DNA of 42,036 nt from contig CALEWH010000014.1 in assembly GCA_937925475.1 (NCBI GenBank), forward strand, positions 1 through 42,036. The letters run 5' to 3'. Shown here piece after piece: positions 1-6,589 of the stretch (position 1 is its first letter; each line of letters opens with the position of its first letter). The position numbers and the translations under genes are program-made. The notes beneath the pieces are model-generated. The model searched no databases and was not told where the DNA came from. It saw nothing but the letters and a program-made list of their open reading frames with translations. This stretch comes from an uncultured Clostridia bacterium. GTDB taxonomy: Bacteria; Bacillota; Clostridia; Christensenellales; UBA1242.

Positions 1-25
1 GTTCAGACGTGTGCTCTTCCGATCT
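1..25 (+). other. Residual Illumina adapter at contig end
   Basis: The first 25 bases match the 3' part of the TruSeq read-2 adapter, ending in the diagnostic GCTCTTCCGATCT. This is library sequence, not genome. The biological sequence starts at about base 26, so anything upstream of the first gene is missing. Confidence 0.97.
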
Positions 26-27
26 GA

Positions 28-720
28 ATATGCAAAAATAGAAAAGTATTTTTAAGTGCAAAAGACTATAAGGCACTTAGCGAACTTCTTGATAAATGCA
101 TTGAAGATGTAAGTGGGATTAATCCTACTTGGGCACAACAAGAAAAAGACTACAAAGAAAAGATGTTGCCTATAATACTAATGTTTGTGGACCAAATGAA
201 CTCCCTAAATGAAAAGGCGACAAAGAAAGCCCGCAATATGTTAAGGCGTAAGGATCGTGAAAAAATAGACCTTATTACTGAGCAAGAAAAAACCAGCAAA
301 GCACCTGAGTCCAATGCTGGCAAATCTAAGCCTAATAGACCAATTTCCGCTATAATTAAGGCAGATATTAAGAAAAAAGAATCTGCTTCAAGAGAAAAAC
401 TTGGTAAGCTAAATGACGCAATAGAGAAATATAAGACTACTAAAAACCCAGTAGTTGAAACAAATAAAAAAGAAGAACAAAAGCCACCAACACCTGCATC
501 AACAGATACACTAGAAAAAAATAATGAATTTAGAAAGGTTACAAACGTAGGGCGCGATAATTCAGATGATAATTCTTTTATTGATGATTACTCAGATGAT
601 AATAGTAGTAATAAGTACCGATTTAAGAGTATTGAACAAAAATATACAAACGAAAAGCCAAAAATAAAAGAAAATGAAAAAGTAAAAGAAAATGAAAAAG
701 TAAAAGAAATGGAAATATAA
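28..720 (+). CDS. Hypothetical protein with disordered charged tail, 5' truncated
   Basis: The frame is open from base 28, immediately after the adapter, to the TAA at 718-720 (230 residues visible). The ATG at 163 is therefore probably internal, since about 45 sensible residues precede it, and the real start lies beyond the contig end. The visible N-terminal part looks helical. From about residue 85 on the protein is low complexity: Lys/Glu/Pro/Asn rich, then an Asp/Ser/Asn-rich acidic stretch, then a short tandem repeat of a KENEKV unit before the stop. I do not recognise a family. The gene ends at a strong terminator shared with the convergent gene at 760-1863. A cytoplasmic protein with a flexible tail is the most that can be said. 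Confidence 0.6.
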   Translation: MCKNRKVFLSAKDYKALSELLDKCIEDVSGINPTWAQQEKDYKEKMLPIILMFVDQMNSLNEKATKKARNMLRRKDREKIDLITEQEKTSKAPESNAGKSKPNRPISAIIKADIKKKESASREKLGKLNDAIEKYKTTKNPVVETNKKEEQKPPTPASTDTLEKNNEFRKVTNVGRDNSDDNSFIDDYSDDNSSNKYRFKSIEQKYTNEKPKIKENEKVKENEKVKEMEI

Positions 721-731
721 CAACAAAACTA

Positions 732-760
732 AAAAAGATGCACTTTATGTGCATCTTTTT
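732..760. terminator. Bidirectional intrinsic terminator
   Basis: A perfect 12-bp stem (AAAAAGATGCAC at 732-743, complement at 749-760) with loop TTTAT. It has A-rich and T-rich flanks, so it can work on both strands between two convergent genes. Confidence 0.85.
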
Positions 761-1863
761 TATAGATATCTACGAGATTCTGCTGGTTTACTTCTACCTT
801 TATATTTGTATGAGATATCGGTTCTTTTCTCTCTTGGCATGCTCTTTGTTACTTTTATACAATTATCTAAAAGTTCGGTATAGTCAGCACGATTTGGGGT
901 GTATTCTTTAGCTGTAATTCGCTTATTAAGTTTTAATAAAGATTTTTGTACATCAGGAGAAATTGGAACTTCGCAAGTCATTGCATTGTTTATTAGATTT
1001 CCAAATTCCATTGAAAATCCATGTCGGTCATCTATGATACGATCAAGTTTTATCATATCATCAGTTATGCTTTTATTTCCGTGTAGTTTGGCACTTCTAG
1101 GTTGTTTCCATAGTATTTTTGCTATTGTATCTGCAAGAAGACATCTGTCATTAAGTTGGCTAAGTGCTTTATAGAAAGGAAGTTTCTCTAATATATAATA
1201 ACCTTGTTCTTCAACCATTTTTATAGACTCTTCATAAACATTTGACCAATATTCGGTTCCTTTATTTCCGTCGTGTATGCCTTCTTGTGTAAGGCGTACT
1301 TTATTCTCAGTATCATTAGTTACCTTAAATCGTGAAGACATTATCATTCCCAACATAGCACCATTTAGTAAAAATCCATCATTATTGGGATCACAAAATC
1401 TTCGTACTAGTTTATCACGTATTACAAAACGTTCCCTATTTAATGATTCTACATCTGCACCTTCCCAATTTATGAATACTAAACCAGGGACGAATGAAAA
1501 TACATTAAGTGTTGAGTATATTTTTTGAAAACGCTTTTTAAGATTTAATGGTGTTTCATTATCAAGATCTTTATTATAGTAGATAGCATCATCTTGAGAC
1601 ATTTGATGGAATCTATCATTTTTAAAAAGTTGGATTATTGGATTATCATACTTTCTTGAATTATTTGCGTATGCTTCATATGTCGCAGGAATATAGGCAT
1701 CTTCAAGATTTCTTATAGAAAGTAAATGCTCATTTCCAAAAAATGGCACCATATATGGATTGAAGTTTTGATAAATAATGTTGTTGTAATCATTATTTTC
1801 AAAAGGTTTGATTATATAACGTAAATTAAAATCTCTATCATTTGTGGTAGTGTTGAAAGCCAT
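760..1863 (-). CDS. Hypothetical protein, 367 aa
   Basis: A complete gene on the minus strand. The ATG at 1863-1861 has a GAGG ribosome binding site five bases upstream and a good promoter at 1912-1940. No signal peptide or membrane segment is visible. The protein is rich in Asn, Asp, Tyr and Arg, suggests a mixed alpha/beta cytoplasmic fold, and ends in a basic tail (about the last 25 residues). I see no Walker, zinc or nuclease motif and cannot name a family. It is monocistronic and convergent with the truncated gene at 28-720. It is probably lineage-specific, because nothing in it resembles a widespread bacterial family. Confidence 0.75.
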   Translation of the reverse strand: MAFNTTTNDRDFNLRYIIKPFENNDYNNIIYQNFNPYMVPFFGNEHLLSIRNLEDAYIPATYEAYANNSRKYDNPIIQLFKNDRFHQMSQDDAIYYNKDLDNETPLNLKKRFQKIYSTLNVFSFVPGLVFINWEGADVESLNRERFVIRDKLVRRFCDPNNDGFLLNGAMLGMIMSSRFKVTNDTENKVRLTQEGIHDGNKGTEYWSNVYEESIKMVEEQGYYILEKLPFYKALSQLNDRCLLADTIAKILWKQPRSAKLHGNKSITDDMIKLDRIIDDRHGFSMEFGNLINNAMTCEVPISPDVQKSLLKLNKRITAKEYTPNRADYTELLDNCIKVTKSMPREKRTDISYKYKGRSKPAESRRYL

Positions 1864-1911
1864 ATGTACCTCGCAATAAATTTATTTAGTTGGTTATTTT
1901 TTTATACCATT

Positions 1912-1940
1912 ATGATATAACAAGTGTGGGGATTTGTCAA
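1912..1940 (-). promoter_or_regulatory. Promoter of the 367-aa hypothetical gene
   Basis: On the minus strand: TTGACA (1940-1935), 17-base spacer, TATCAT (1917-1912), about 50 bases before the ATG. Confidence 0.7.
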
Positions 1941-1988
1941 TAGGGGTATTGATTTTTTTGTCGAATATGGACACAGAAAATAATATTC

Positions 1989-2017
1989 TTTACAAAAAAG
2001 TATAAATACATTATAAT
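1989..2017 (+). promoter_or_regulatory. Promoter of the ABC transporter operon
   Basis: TTTACA (1989-1994), 17-base spacer, TATAAT (2012-2017). It lies 25 bases before the ATG and is divergent from the promoter at 1912-1940. Confidence 0.75.
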
Positions 2018-2041
2018 AATTATATAAGTTTGAGGTGGGAT

Positions 2042-2908
2042 ATGTTACCTTGTGAAGTAGTTGATTTGAAAAAATACTACAACGGCAGTGTTGTGGGTGT
2101 AGAAAATGTTACATTTTCATTAAAAGAAGGGGAGATATTTGGGCTAGTAGGTCCAAATGGTGCAGGCAAGAGCACAACTTTGCGTGCAATTGTAGGGCTT
2201 ATAAAACCCACATCAGGCGAAGTGGCAATTTTCAACAAAACAGCCCTAAAAGCGAGCAAAGAGCGAAGCGAACTAGGTTATGTGCCCTGCGAACCAAGTA
2301 TATATCCGCGAATGACAGTAAGACAAAACTTGGAGTTTGTAGCGAGAGTTAAAGGTGTGGGGACAGACCGCGTGGACGAACTTGCTACAAGGCTCGAACT
2401 AAATCTTACACGCAAGGCGGGCGATCTTTCTAGCGGAAACAAAAAGAAGTTGGCGATAGTAATGGCGCTTTTGTCGTCGCCAAAACTAATCGTGTTGGAC
2501 GAACCTACAAATGGATTGGATCCGATAATCAAAAAAGAATTTTTGAAGATACTTGAAGAAGAAAAACGCAGGGGTGCAAGTATACTTATCAGTAGCCACG
2601 ACTTGACAGAAATCCAACGAATTTGTGACCGCGTAGGCGTAATAAAGGACGGCAAACTTATTGCCATAGAGCAAACAGAAGATTTGAAAACAAAACGCCT
2701 AAAAACAGTATCTTTTGACACCGAGTACTCGACACCAATAATTAGTTTGAGCGGGGTGAGCAACCTTGTACAAGAGGGACGCCACACTTCGTTTAACTAT
2801 AATGGCGATATGCAAAAACTTATTAAGTTTTTGAATTCGATTGACATTACAAACATAGATATCGGAGAAGCAAGTCTAGAAAACATATTCTTGCATTTCT
2901 ATGAGTAG
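2042..2908 (+). CDS. ABC transporter ATP-binding protein
   Basis: The nucleotide-binding subunit of an ABC-2-type exporter: it hydrolyses ATP at the inner face of the membrane to drive its partner permease. Visible are Walker A GPNGAGKST (about residues 37-45), a signature region LSSGNKKKLAI, and Walker B with D-loop LIVLDEPTNGLDP, followed by the switch His in SSHDL. The signature is LSSG rather than LSGG, which is common in this subfamily. At 288 residues it has the short C-terminal extension typical of ABC-2 ATPases. I chose the ATG at 2042 because GAGGTGGG sits directly before it; the in-frame TTG at 2030 is inside or upstream of that site. The permease follows after 11 bases. The substrate cannot be told from sequence. 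Confidence 0.95.
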   Translation: MLPCEVVDLKKYYNGSVVGVENVTFSLKEGEIFGLVGPNGAGKSTTLRAIVGLIKPTSGEVAIFNKTALKASKERSELGYVPCEPSIYPRMTVRQNLEFVARVKGVGTDRVDELATRLELNLTRKAGDLSSGNKKKLAIVMALLSSPKLIVLDEPTNGLDPIIKKEFLKILEEEKRRGASILISSHDLTEIQRICDRVGVIKDGKLIAIEQTEDLKTKRLKTVSFDTEYSTPIISLSGVSNLVQEGRHTSFNYNGDMQKLIKFLNSIDITNIDIGEASLENIFLHFYE

Positions 2909-2919
2909 GAGGCGATAAA

Positions 2920-3699
2920 ATGGATAAAAAAAGATATGCAAACAAACATCTATTTGCGGTTGATTTTAAGTCAAATACACTTAGTTTAATTTTGTTTACT
3001 ATTATTATTGGAGCTTTGATGTTTTTGGCTTTGGCGATATTTCCTTCGATGACTGCAATGCTTGCAAAAATGCCTGACGATCTCAAACAATATGTCGCTA
3101 TGGATAATATCAGTACTTATTTTTCAACCGAAGCCTTGTCCATATGGATTATGATAGGCGGATTTTATGCGGTTTGGCTGGGCGCAAAACTTACTAGCGG
3201 GGACTTCAAAAACAATACTTATGAGACGCTTTACACACTTAATTTAAGTCGTTGTGAAATACTTCGCACAAAGGCTCTTGTGCTAATATTGAATATGGCT
3301 ATTTTCAATGTCGGCGTGGGAGTTTTTGGCCTTGCTGGACTATTGATTTTTGGCGAGAAAATAAAGATTGTAAATATACTTGTATATGTTCTTGTAGCAT
3401 TTGTATTGAGCCTTATTATAGCCTTTTTATCGTTTGGCTGGGGACTTGCTGGCAAGCGAAAATATAGTGTGATTATTGGTTGGATTTTGGTGGTTGTGTT
3501 CCATATTATCGCAACACTTTCTACTGCTGTAAACTGGCTTGGTTATTTCTCACCGTTTAGTGCGATAAATGGCGACATCATTTCTCAGGGTTTTGCAGGC
3601 ATCGCAAACTATGGCTTGGCGCTAGTTGTGTGGGGCGCTTTCGCAATCGGAAACCTTATCATCACTGTTACTCAGTTTAAAAGCGCTGACCTTGACTAA
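2920..3699 (+). CDS. ABC-2 type transporter permease
   Basis: The membrane partner of the ATPase just upstream (AGGAGG ribosome binding site, 11-base gap, same operon). 259 residues with about six hydrophobic segments: roughly residues 20-45, 72-92, 115-145, 150-175, 182-202 and 230-252. There is an extracellular-looking loop after the first segment. This is the usual topology of ABC-2 permeases that pair with one ATPase as a dimeric exporter of lipids, peptides or ions. No specificity motif is visible. Placing such an exporter directly upstream of rpmG-secE-nusG is unusual, but a terminator and a fresh promoter separate the units. Confidence 0.85.
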   Translation: MDKKRYANKHLFAVDFKSNTLSLILFTIIIGALMFLALAIFPSMTAMLAKMPDDLKQYVAMDNISTYFSTEALSIWIMIGGFYAVWLGAKLTSGDFKNNTYETLYTLNLSRCEILRTKALVLILNMAIFNVGVGVFGLAGLLIFGEKIKIVNILVYVLVAFVLSLIIAFLSFGWGLAGKRKYSVIIGWILVVVFHIIATLSTAVNWLGYFSPFSAINGDIISQGFAGIANYGLALVVWGAFAIGNLIITVTQFKSADLD

Positions 3700-3783
3700 G
3701 TTTGCAAAACAAACTATAAAAAAATTGTATATTATACTTGCAATTATGGGATAATTGTTGTAAAATATAATCAGTATTAGGAT

Positions 3784-3810
3784 AAATAGAGTTTCGGCTC
3801 TATTTTTTCT
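3784..3810 (+). terminator. Intrinsic terminator upstream of rpmG
   Basis: An 8-bp stem AAATAGAG/CTCTATTT (3784-3791 and 3798-3805) with a TTTCGG loop and a T-rich tail. It ends the ABC operon about 85 bases after its stop. A weak promoter-like pair (TTGCAA-17-TAAAAT, 3738-3766) precedes it, so a very short separate transcript is possible. Confidence 0.7.
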
Positions 3811-3819
3811 TGAAATATA

Positions 3820-3848
3820 TTGACTTTTAGGGTGTGATTTGATACAAT
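3820..3848 (+). promoter_or_regulatory. Promoter of rpmG-secE-nusG
   Basis: TTGACT (3820-3825), 17-base spacer, TACAAT (3843-3848). The hexamers are identical to those of the rplI promoter at 15961-15989. A second TATAAT at 3857-3862 has no good -35. Confidence 0.75.
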
Positions 3849-3885
3849 TTACACGCTATAATGACACTATGTCTTGGAGGAAATT

Positions 3886-4035
3886 ATGAGAGAGACTATT
3901 ATTCTTGCTTGCACTGAATGCAAAAGAAGAAACTACAATACTGAAAAGAATAAAAAGAACAACCCTGAGAGATTGGAAGTTAAGAAGTTCTGTAAGTTTT
4001 GTAATAAAACAACAGTTCATAAAGAAACAAAATAA
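3886..4035 (+). CDS. rpmG: Ribosomal protein bL33
   Basis: A 49-residue protein of the large ribosomal subunit, starting MRETIILACTECK with a second cysteine pair CKFC near the end. It is therefore the zinc-binding (C+) form of L33. GGAGG lies just upstream of the ATG. The order rpmG, secE, nusG is standard for Bacillota; the tRNA-Trp often found between rpmG and secE is absent here. Confidence 0.95.
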   Translation: MRETIILACTECKRRNYNTEKNKKNNPERLEVKKFCKFCNKTTVHKETK

Positions 4036-4056
4036 TTTTAGTTAAGGATTTGTATA

Positions 4057-4431
4057 ATGGCAAAAAAAATTGAGTTGAAACCTGCTGAAACAGAAGTGCA
4101 AACTGATGTTCAAGAAGTACAACAAGTACAAGAAGAAAATGTTGCACCAGCTGTTAAGGTAGACGAAAAAGTCGAAGTTAAGAAAAAAGCCAAAGCAGAA
4201 AAAGTTGAAAAGTCCAAACCCAACAAACCTAACAAGAAAAACAAAACTGAAAAGCGTACTTTGGGCAAAAAATTGAAAGAGAGTATGAGCGAACTTAAAA
4301 AAGTTTCGTGGCCTTCTTTCGGCACAACTGTAAAACAAACAGGTGTTGTTATTACTGTTGTTGCGATTTGCACATTGGTGCTATTTGGGATTGACCGCTT
4401 GTTTGGCTGGTTGTACACTTTGTTGACATAA
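4057..4431 (+). CDS. secE: Preprotein translocase subunit SecE
   Basis: The small essential subunit that clamps the SecY channel. The conserved C-terminal part starts at about residue 70 with the amphipathic helix containing ELKKVSWPS, followed by one transmembrane segment (about residues 95-118). At 124 residues it is longer than the roughly 60-residue Bacillus form, because of a 65-residue Glu/Lys/Val/Pro-rich tail at the N-terminus that is probably disordered and cytoplasmic. It lies 21 bases after rpmG and 12 bases before nusG, in one operon. Confidence 0.95.
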   Translation: MAKKIELKPAETEVQTDVQEVQQVQEENVAPAVKVDEKVEVKKKAKAEKVEKSKPNKPNKKNKTEKRTLGKKLKESMSELKKVSWPSFGTTVKQTGVVITVVAICTLVLFGIDRLFGWLYTLLT

Positions 4432-4443
4432 TCGGAGGAAGAT

Positions 4444-5067
4444 ATGGAAGAGAATATTCTAGAAACAAATGTTCCTCAATCTTCTGTCGAGAATGTCGCA
4501 GAAACTACCACTCCAAACCCTGAGGACGAAAGATTGAAAGAACTTAGAGAAGAAGCAAAATGGTATGTTTTGCACACTTACTCGGGTTATGAAAATGTCG
4601 CTAAGGAAAACCTTGAAATCGTAATCGACAAGTACAGTCTTCAAGAACGAATCTTTGATATTATGATTCCTATGGAAGATGTTGTTGAGGATAAAAACGG
4701 CAAAAGAAAAGTTGTTACACGCAAACTTATGCCGGGTTATATCATGGTTAAGATGATATATGGTGACGACATTTGGCACGCTATTACTCGTACTCGTGGT
4801 ATTACTGGTTTTGTAGGACCTAAGGGTCGTCCACTTCCTCTTACACAAGACGAGATTAGAAAAATGCGTCTTGAAAAGAATGAAGTTGTGGATGTTGACA
4901 TCAAGGTAAACGACAAAGTTGAGGTTATGGAAGGTGCTCTAAATGGTTTTGTGGGCACTGTTACATCAGTAGATGTTGTGGCTCTTAAATGTAGAGTTGT
5001 GGTTGAGATGTTTGGCCGTGAAACACCGGTTGACCTAAATCTAAACCAAGTTAGAAAAGTCGATTAG
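4444..5067 (+). CDS. nusG: Transcription termination/antitermination factor NusG
   Basis: Binds RNA polymerase, modulates pausing and termination, and links transcription to translation. The NGN domain spans about residues 38-140 (it begins AKWYVLHTYSGYE and contains MPGYIMV). The KOW domain is about residues 152-205 (KVEVMEGALNGFVGTV). There is a short acidic N-terminal extension of about 35 residues beyond the Bacillus length, echoing the tail of the neighbouring SecE. A GGAGG site lies before the ATG. The rplK leader follows, and no clear terminator separates them, so read-through into rplKA is likely. Confidence 0.97.
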   Translation: MEENILETNVPQSSVENVAETTTPNPEDERLKELREEAKWYVLHTYSGYENVAKENLEIVIDKYSLQERIFDIMIPMEDVVEDKNGKRKVVTRKLMPGYIMVKMIYGDDIWHAITRTRGITGFVGPKGRPLPLTQDEIRKMRLEKNEVVDVDIKVNDKVEVMEGALNGFVGTVTSVDVVALKCRVVVEMFGRETPVDLNLNQVRKVD

Positions 5068-5124
5068 ACTATATTTTGATAATAACACAAAAGTTTTTGT
5101 TTTATTATACGCATGTATTTGCGT

Positions 5125-5183
5125 TCCGAGCAATCGGAGTAGTGGGAGAAGCGTAAATTTTTGATGCGCTTTGTTTAGACCAC
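5125..5183 (+). promoter_or_regulatory. rplK leader with L1-binding-site mimic
   Basis: The leader RNA shows a GNRA hairpin (TCCGA, loop GCAA, TCGGA at 5125-5138). This is followed by the L1 site: GTGG (5142-5145) pairs with CCAC (5180-5183), enclosing GAG, then an AAGCG/CGCTT stem (5149-5153 with 5167-5171) and TGTTTAGA. The GTGGGAG...ACCAC arrangement copies the L1-stalk region of 23S rRNA. In E. coli, L1 bound to such a leader represses translation of the L11-L1 operon; the same feedback is inferred here. Confidence 0.75.
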
Positions 5184-5211
5184 AAGCCAAGTATGGCAGG
5201 AGGAAAACATA

Positions 5212-5646
5212 ATGGCAGACCCTAAGAAGAAAATAACCAAAGTTGTAAAACTACAACTTAACGCAGGTAAGGCTACTGCTGGTCCACCAGTTGGCTCGAC
5301 CCTTGGTCCTTTCGGAATCAATATTCCAGCATTCACTAAGGAGTTCAACGAGAAAACTGCTGCACAAGAAGGACTTGTAATTCCAGTTGAGATTACAATC
5401 TATGCGGACCGTTCTTTCACCTTCGTGCTTAAAACTCCACCAGCAGCTGTTTTGATTAAAAAAGCTTGCAAGATCGAGAGTGGTTCGGCAAACAGTATAA
5501 AAACTAAAGTTGCTACAATCACAAAAGCACAAGTTAAAGAAATAGCAGAAATGAAAATGCCAGACCTTAATGCTTCTAGTGTAGAAAGTGCAATGAGTAT
5601 GATTGAAGGCACTTGCAGAAGTATGGGTGTTACTGTTGTTGAATAA
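5212..5646 (+). CDS. rplK: Ribosomal protein uL11
   Basis: A large-subunit protein that forms the GTPase-associated centre with 23S rRNA. 144 residues, the usual length. The N-terminal domain has KLQLNAGKATAGPPVGSTLG and the C-terminal RNA-binding domain has TKAQVKEIAEMKMPDLN, both diagnostic. AGGAGG precedes the ATG. It is first in the rplK-rplA pair, with a presumed L1 feedback site in its leader. Confidence 0.98.
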   Translation: MADPKKKITKVVKLQLNAGKATAGPPVGSTLGPFGINIPAFTKEFNEKTAAQEGLVIPVEITIYADRSFTFVLKTPPAAVLIKKACKIESGSANSIKTKVATITKAQVKEIAEMKMPDLNASSVESAMSMIEGTCRSMGVTVVE

Positions 5647-5656
5647 CAACATATTA

Positions 5657-5697
5657 GTGGGAGAGTAAAAAATCTTTAATTTACTTGTTAAAACCAC
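5657..5697 (+). promoter_or_regulatory. Second L1-binding-site mimic, in front of rplA
   Basis: In the 63-base rplK-rplA gap, GTGG (5657-5660) pairs with CCAC (5694-5697). Inside lie GAG, an AGTAAA/TTTACT stem (5664-5669 with 5680-5685) and TGTTAAAA. The layout matches the rplK leader site almost base for base outside the inner stem, where pairing is kept although the sequence differs. It sits just before the rplA ribosome binding site, so bound L1 could block rplA directly. Confidence 0.75.
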
Positions 5698-5709
5698 AAG
5701 GAGGAATTT

Positions 5710-6396
5710 ATGAAAAAAGGTAAAAGATATAACGCAAGTGCAAGTCTTGTAGATAAGGCTACTCTATATAGCGTAGACCAAGCTCTTGACCTTGTTCAAA
5801 AAACTGCAAATGCAAAGTTTGATGAAACAGTAGAGTTGCACGTAAAACTAGGCGTAGACGGAAGAAACGCTGACCAACAAGTTAGAGGAGTAGTTGTACT
5901 TCCTAATGGTACTGGTAAAACTGTAAAAGTATTGGTAATCACAAAAGGTGACAATGCAGATGCTGCTGAAAAAGCTGGCGCTGATTATGTAGGTGCTGAA
6001 GATATGATCGCTAAGATCCAACAAGGATGGTTGGATTTTGATGTATGTATCACAACTCCTGATATGATGCCAGTTATAAGCCGTGTTGCAAAAATCCTAG
6101 GACCAAAAGGACTTATGCCAAATCCTAAGAGTGGAACAGTTACTACTGATGTAGTAAAAGCTATCAACGATACAAAAGCTGGTAAAGTAGAGTATCGTCT
6201 TGACAAAACAAACATTATCCACGTTCGTATTGGTAAAGTTTCTTTCGGAACTGAAAAACTTAACCAAAACTTCAACGCCCTAATGGACGCACTAGTTAAG
6301 GCTAAACCAGCTGCTGCAAAAGGAACATATATCAAAACTGTTACTTTGTCTAGCACAATGGGACCTGGAATCAAAGTTGATTACAAACTAAACTAA
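5710..6396 (+). CDS. rplA: Ribosomal protein uL1
   Basis: The L1-stalk protein of the large subunit and probable repressor of its own operon. 228 residues, the normal length. Diagnostic segments are the N-terminal KKGKRYNAS and DETVELHVKLGVD, and the domain-II loop ILGPKGLMPNPKSGTVT. GGAGG lies before the ATG. The pair rplK-rplA ends in a strong terminator, so rplJ-rplL, usually next, is not co-transcribed. Confidence 0.98.
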   Translation: MKKGKRYNASASLVDKATLYSVDQALDLVQKTANAKFDETVELHVKLGVDGRNADQQVRGVVVLPNGTGKTVKVLVITKGDNADAAEKAGADYVGAEDMIAKIQQGWLDFDVCITTPDMMPVISRVAKILGPKGLMPNPKSGTVTTDVVKAINDTKAGKVEYRLDKTNIIHVRIGKVSFGTEKLNQNFNALMDALVKAKPAAAKGTYIKTVTLSSTMGPGIKVDYKLN

Positions 6397-6400
6397 TATA

Positions 6401-6427
6401 AAACACCACATAAGTGGTGTTTTTTTG
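6401..6427 (+). terminator. Intrinsic terminator after rplA
   Basis: A perfect 9-bp stem AAACACCAC/GTGGTGTTT (6401-6409 and 6414-6422) with an ATAA loop and T tail, right after the rplA stop. Confidence 0.9.
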
Positions 6428-6478
6428 TGTCTTTTTGCAGTGATTAGATGTAGTTAAGCGGTTGTTTCTAAAATAATA

Positions 6479-6507
6479 TTGACTATTAACCATAAAAAAG
6501 TTATTAT
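6479..6507 (+). promoter_or_regulatory. Promoter of helD
   Basis: TTGACT (6479-6484), 17-base spacer, TATTAT (6502-6507). It leaves an 80-base leader before the ATG at 6590. Confidence 0.65.
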
Positions 6508-6589
6508 AACTAAAAATCATTTTTGCTTTTTAAAAGATCCAAATGTAATGCGTGTGGTGGATATTTAATATTTGTAAGGAAATGATGTT

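Noticed and set aside
664..717. Short tandem repeat coding KENEKV as a contingency locus
   Set aside because: Only about two full copies of an 18-base unit, in frame, in a disordered Lys/Glu tail. This is ordinary low-complexity coding sequence.
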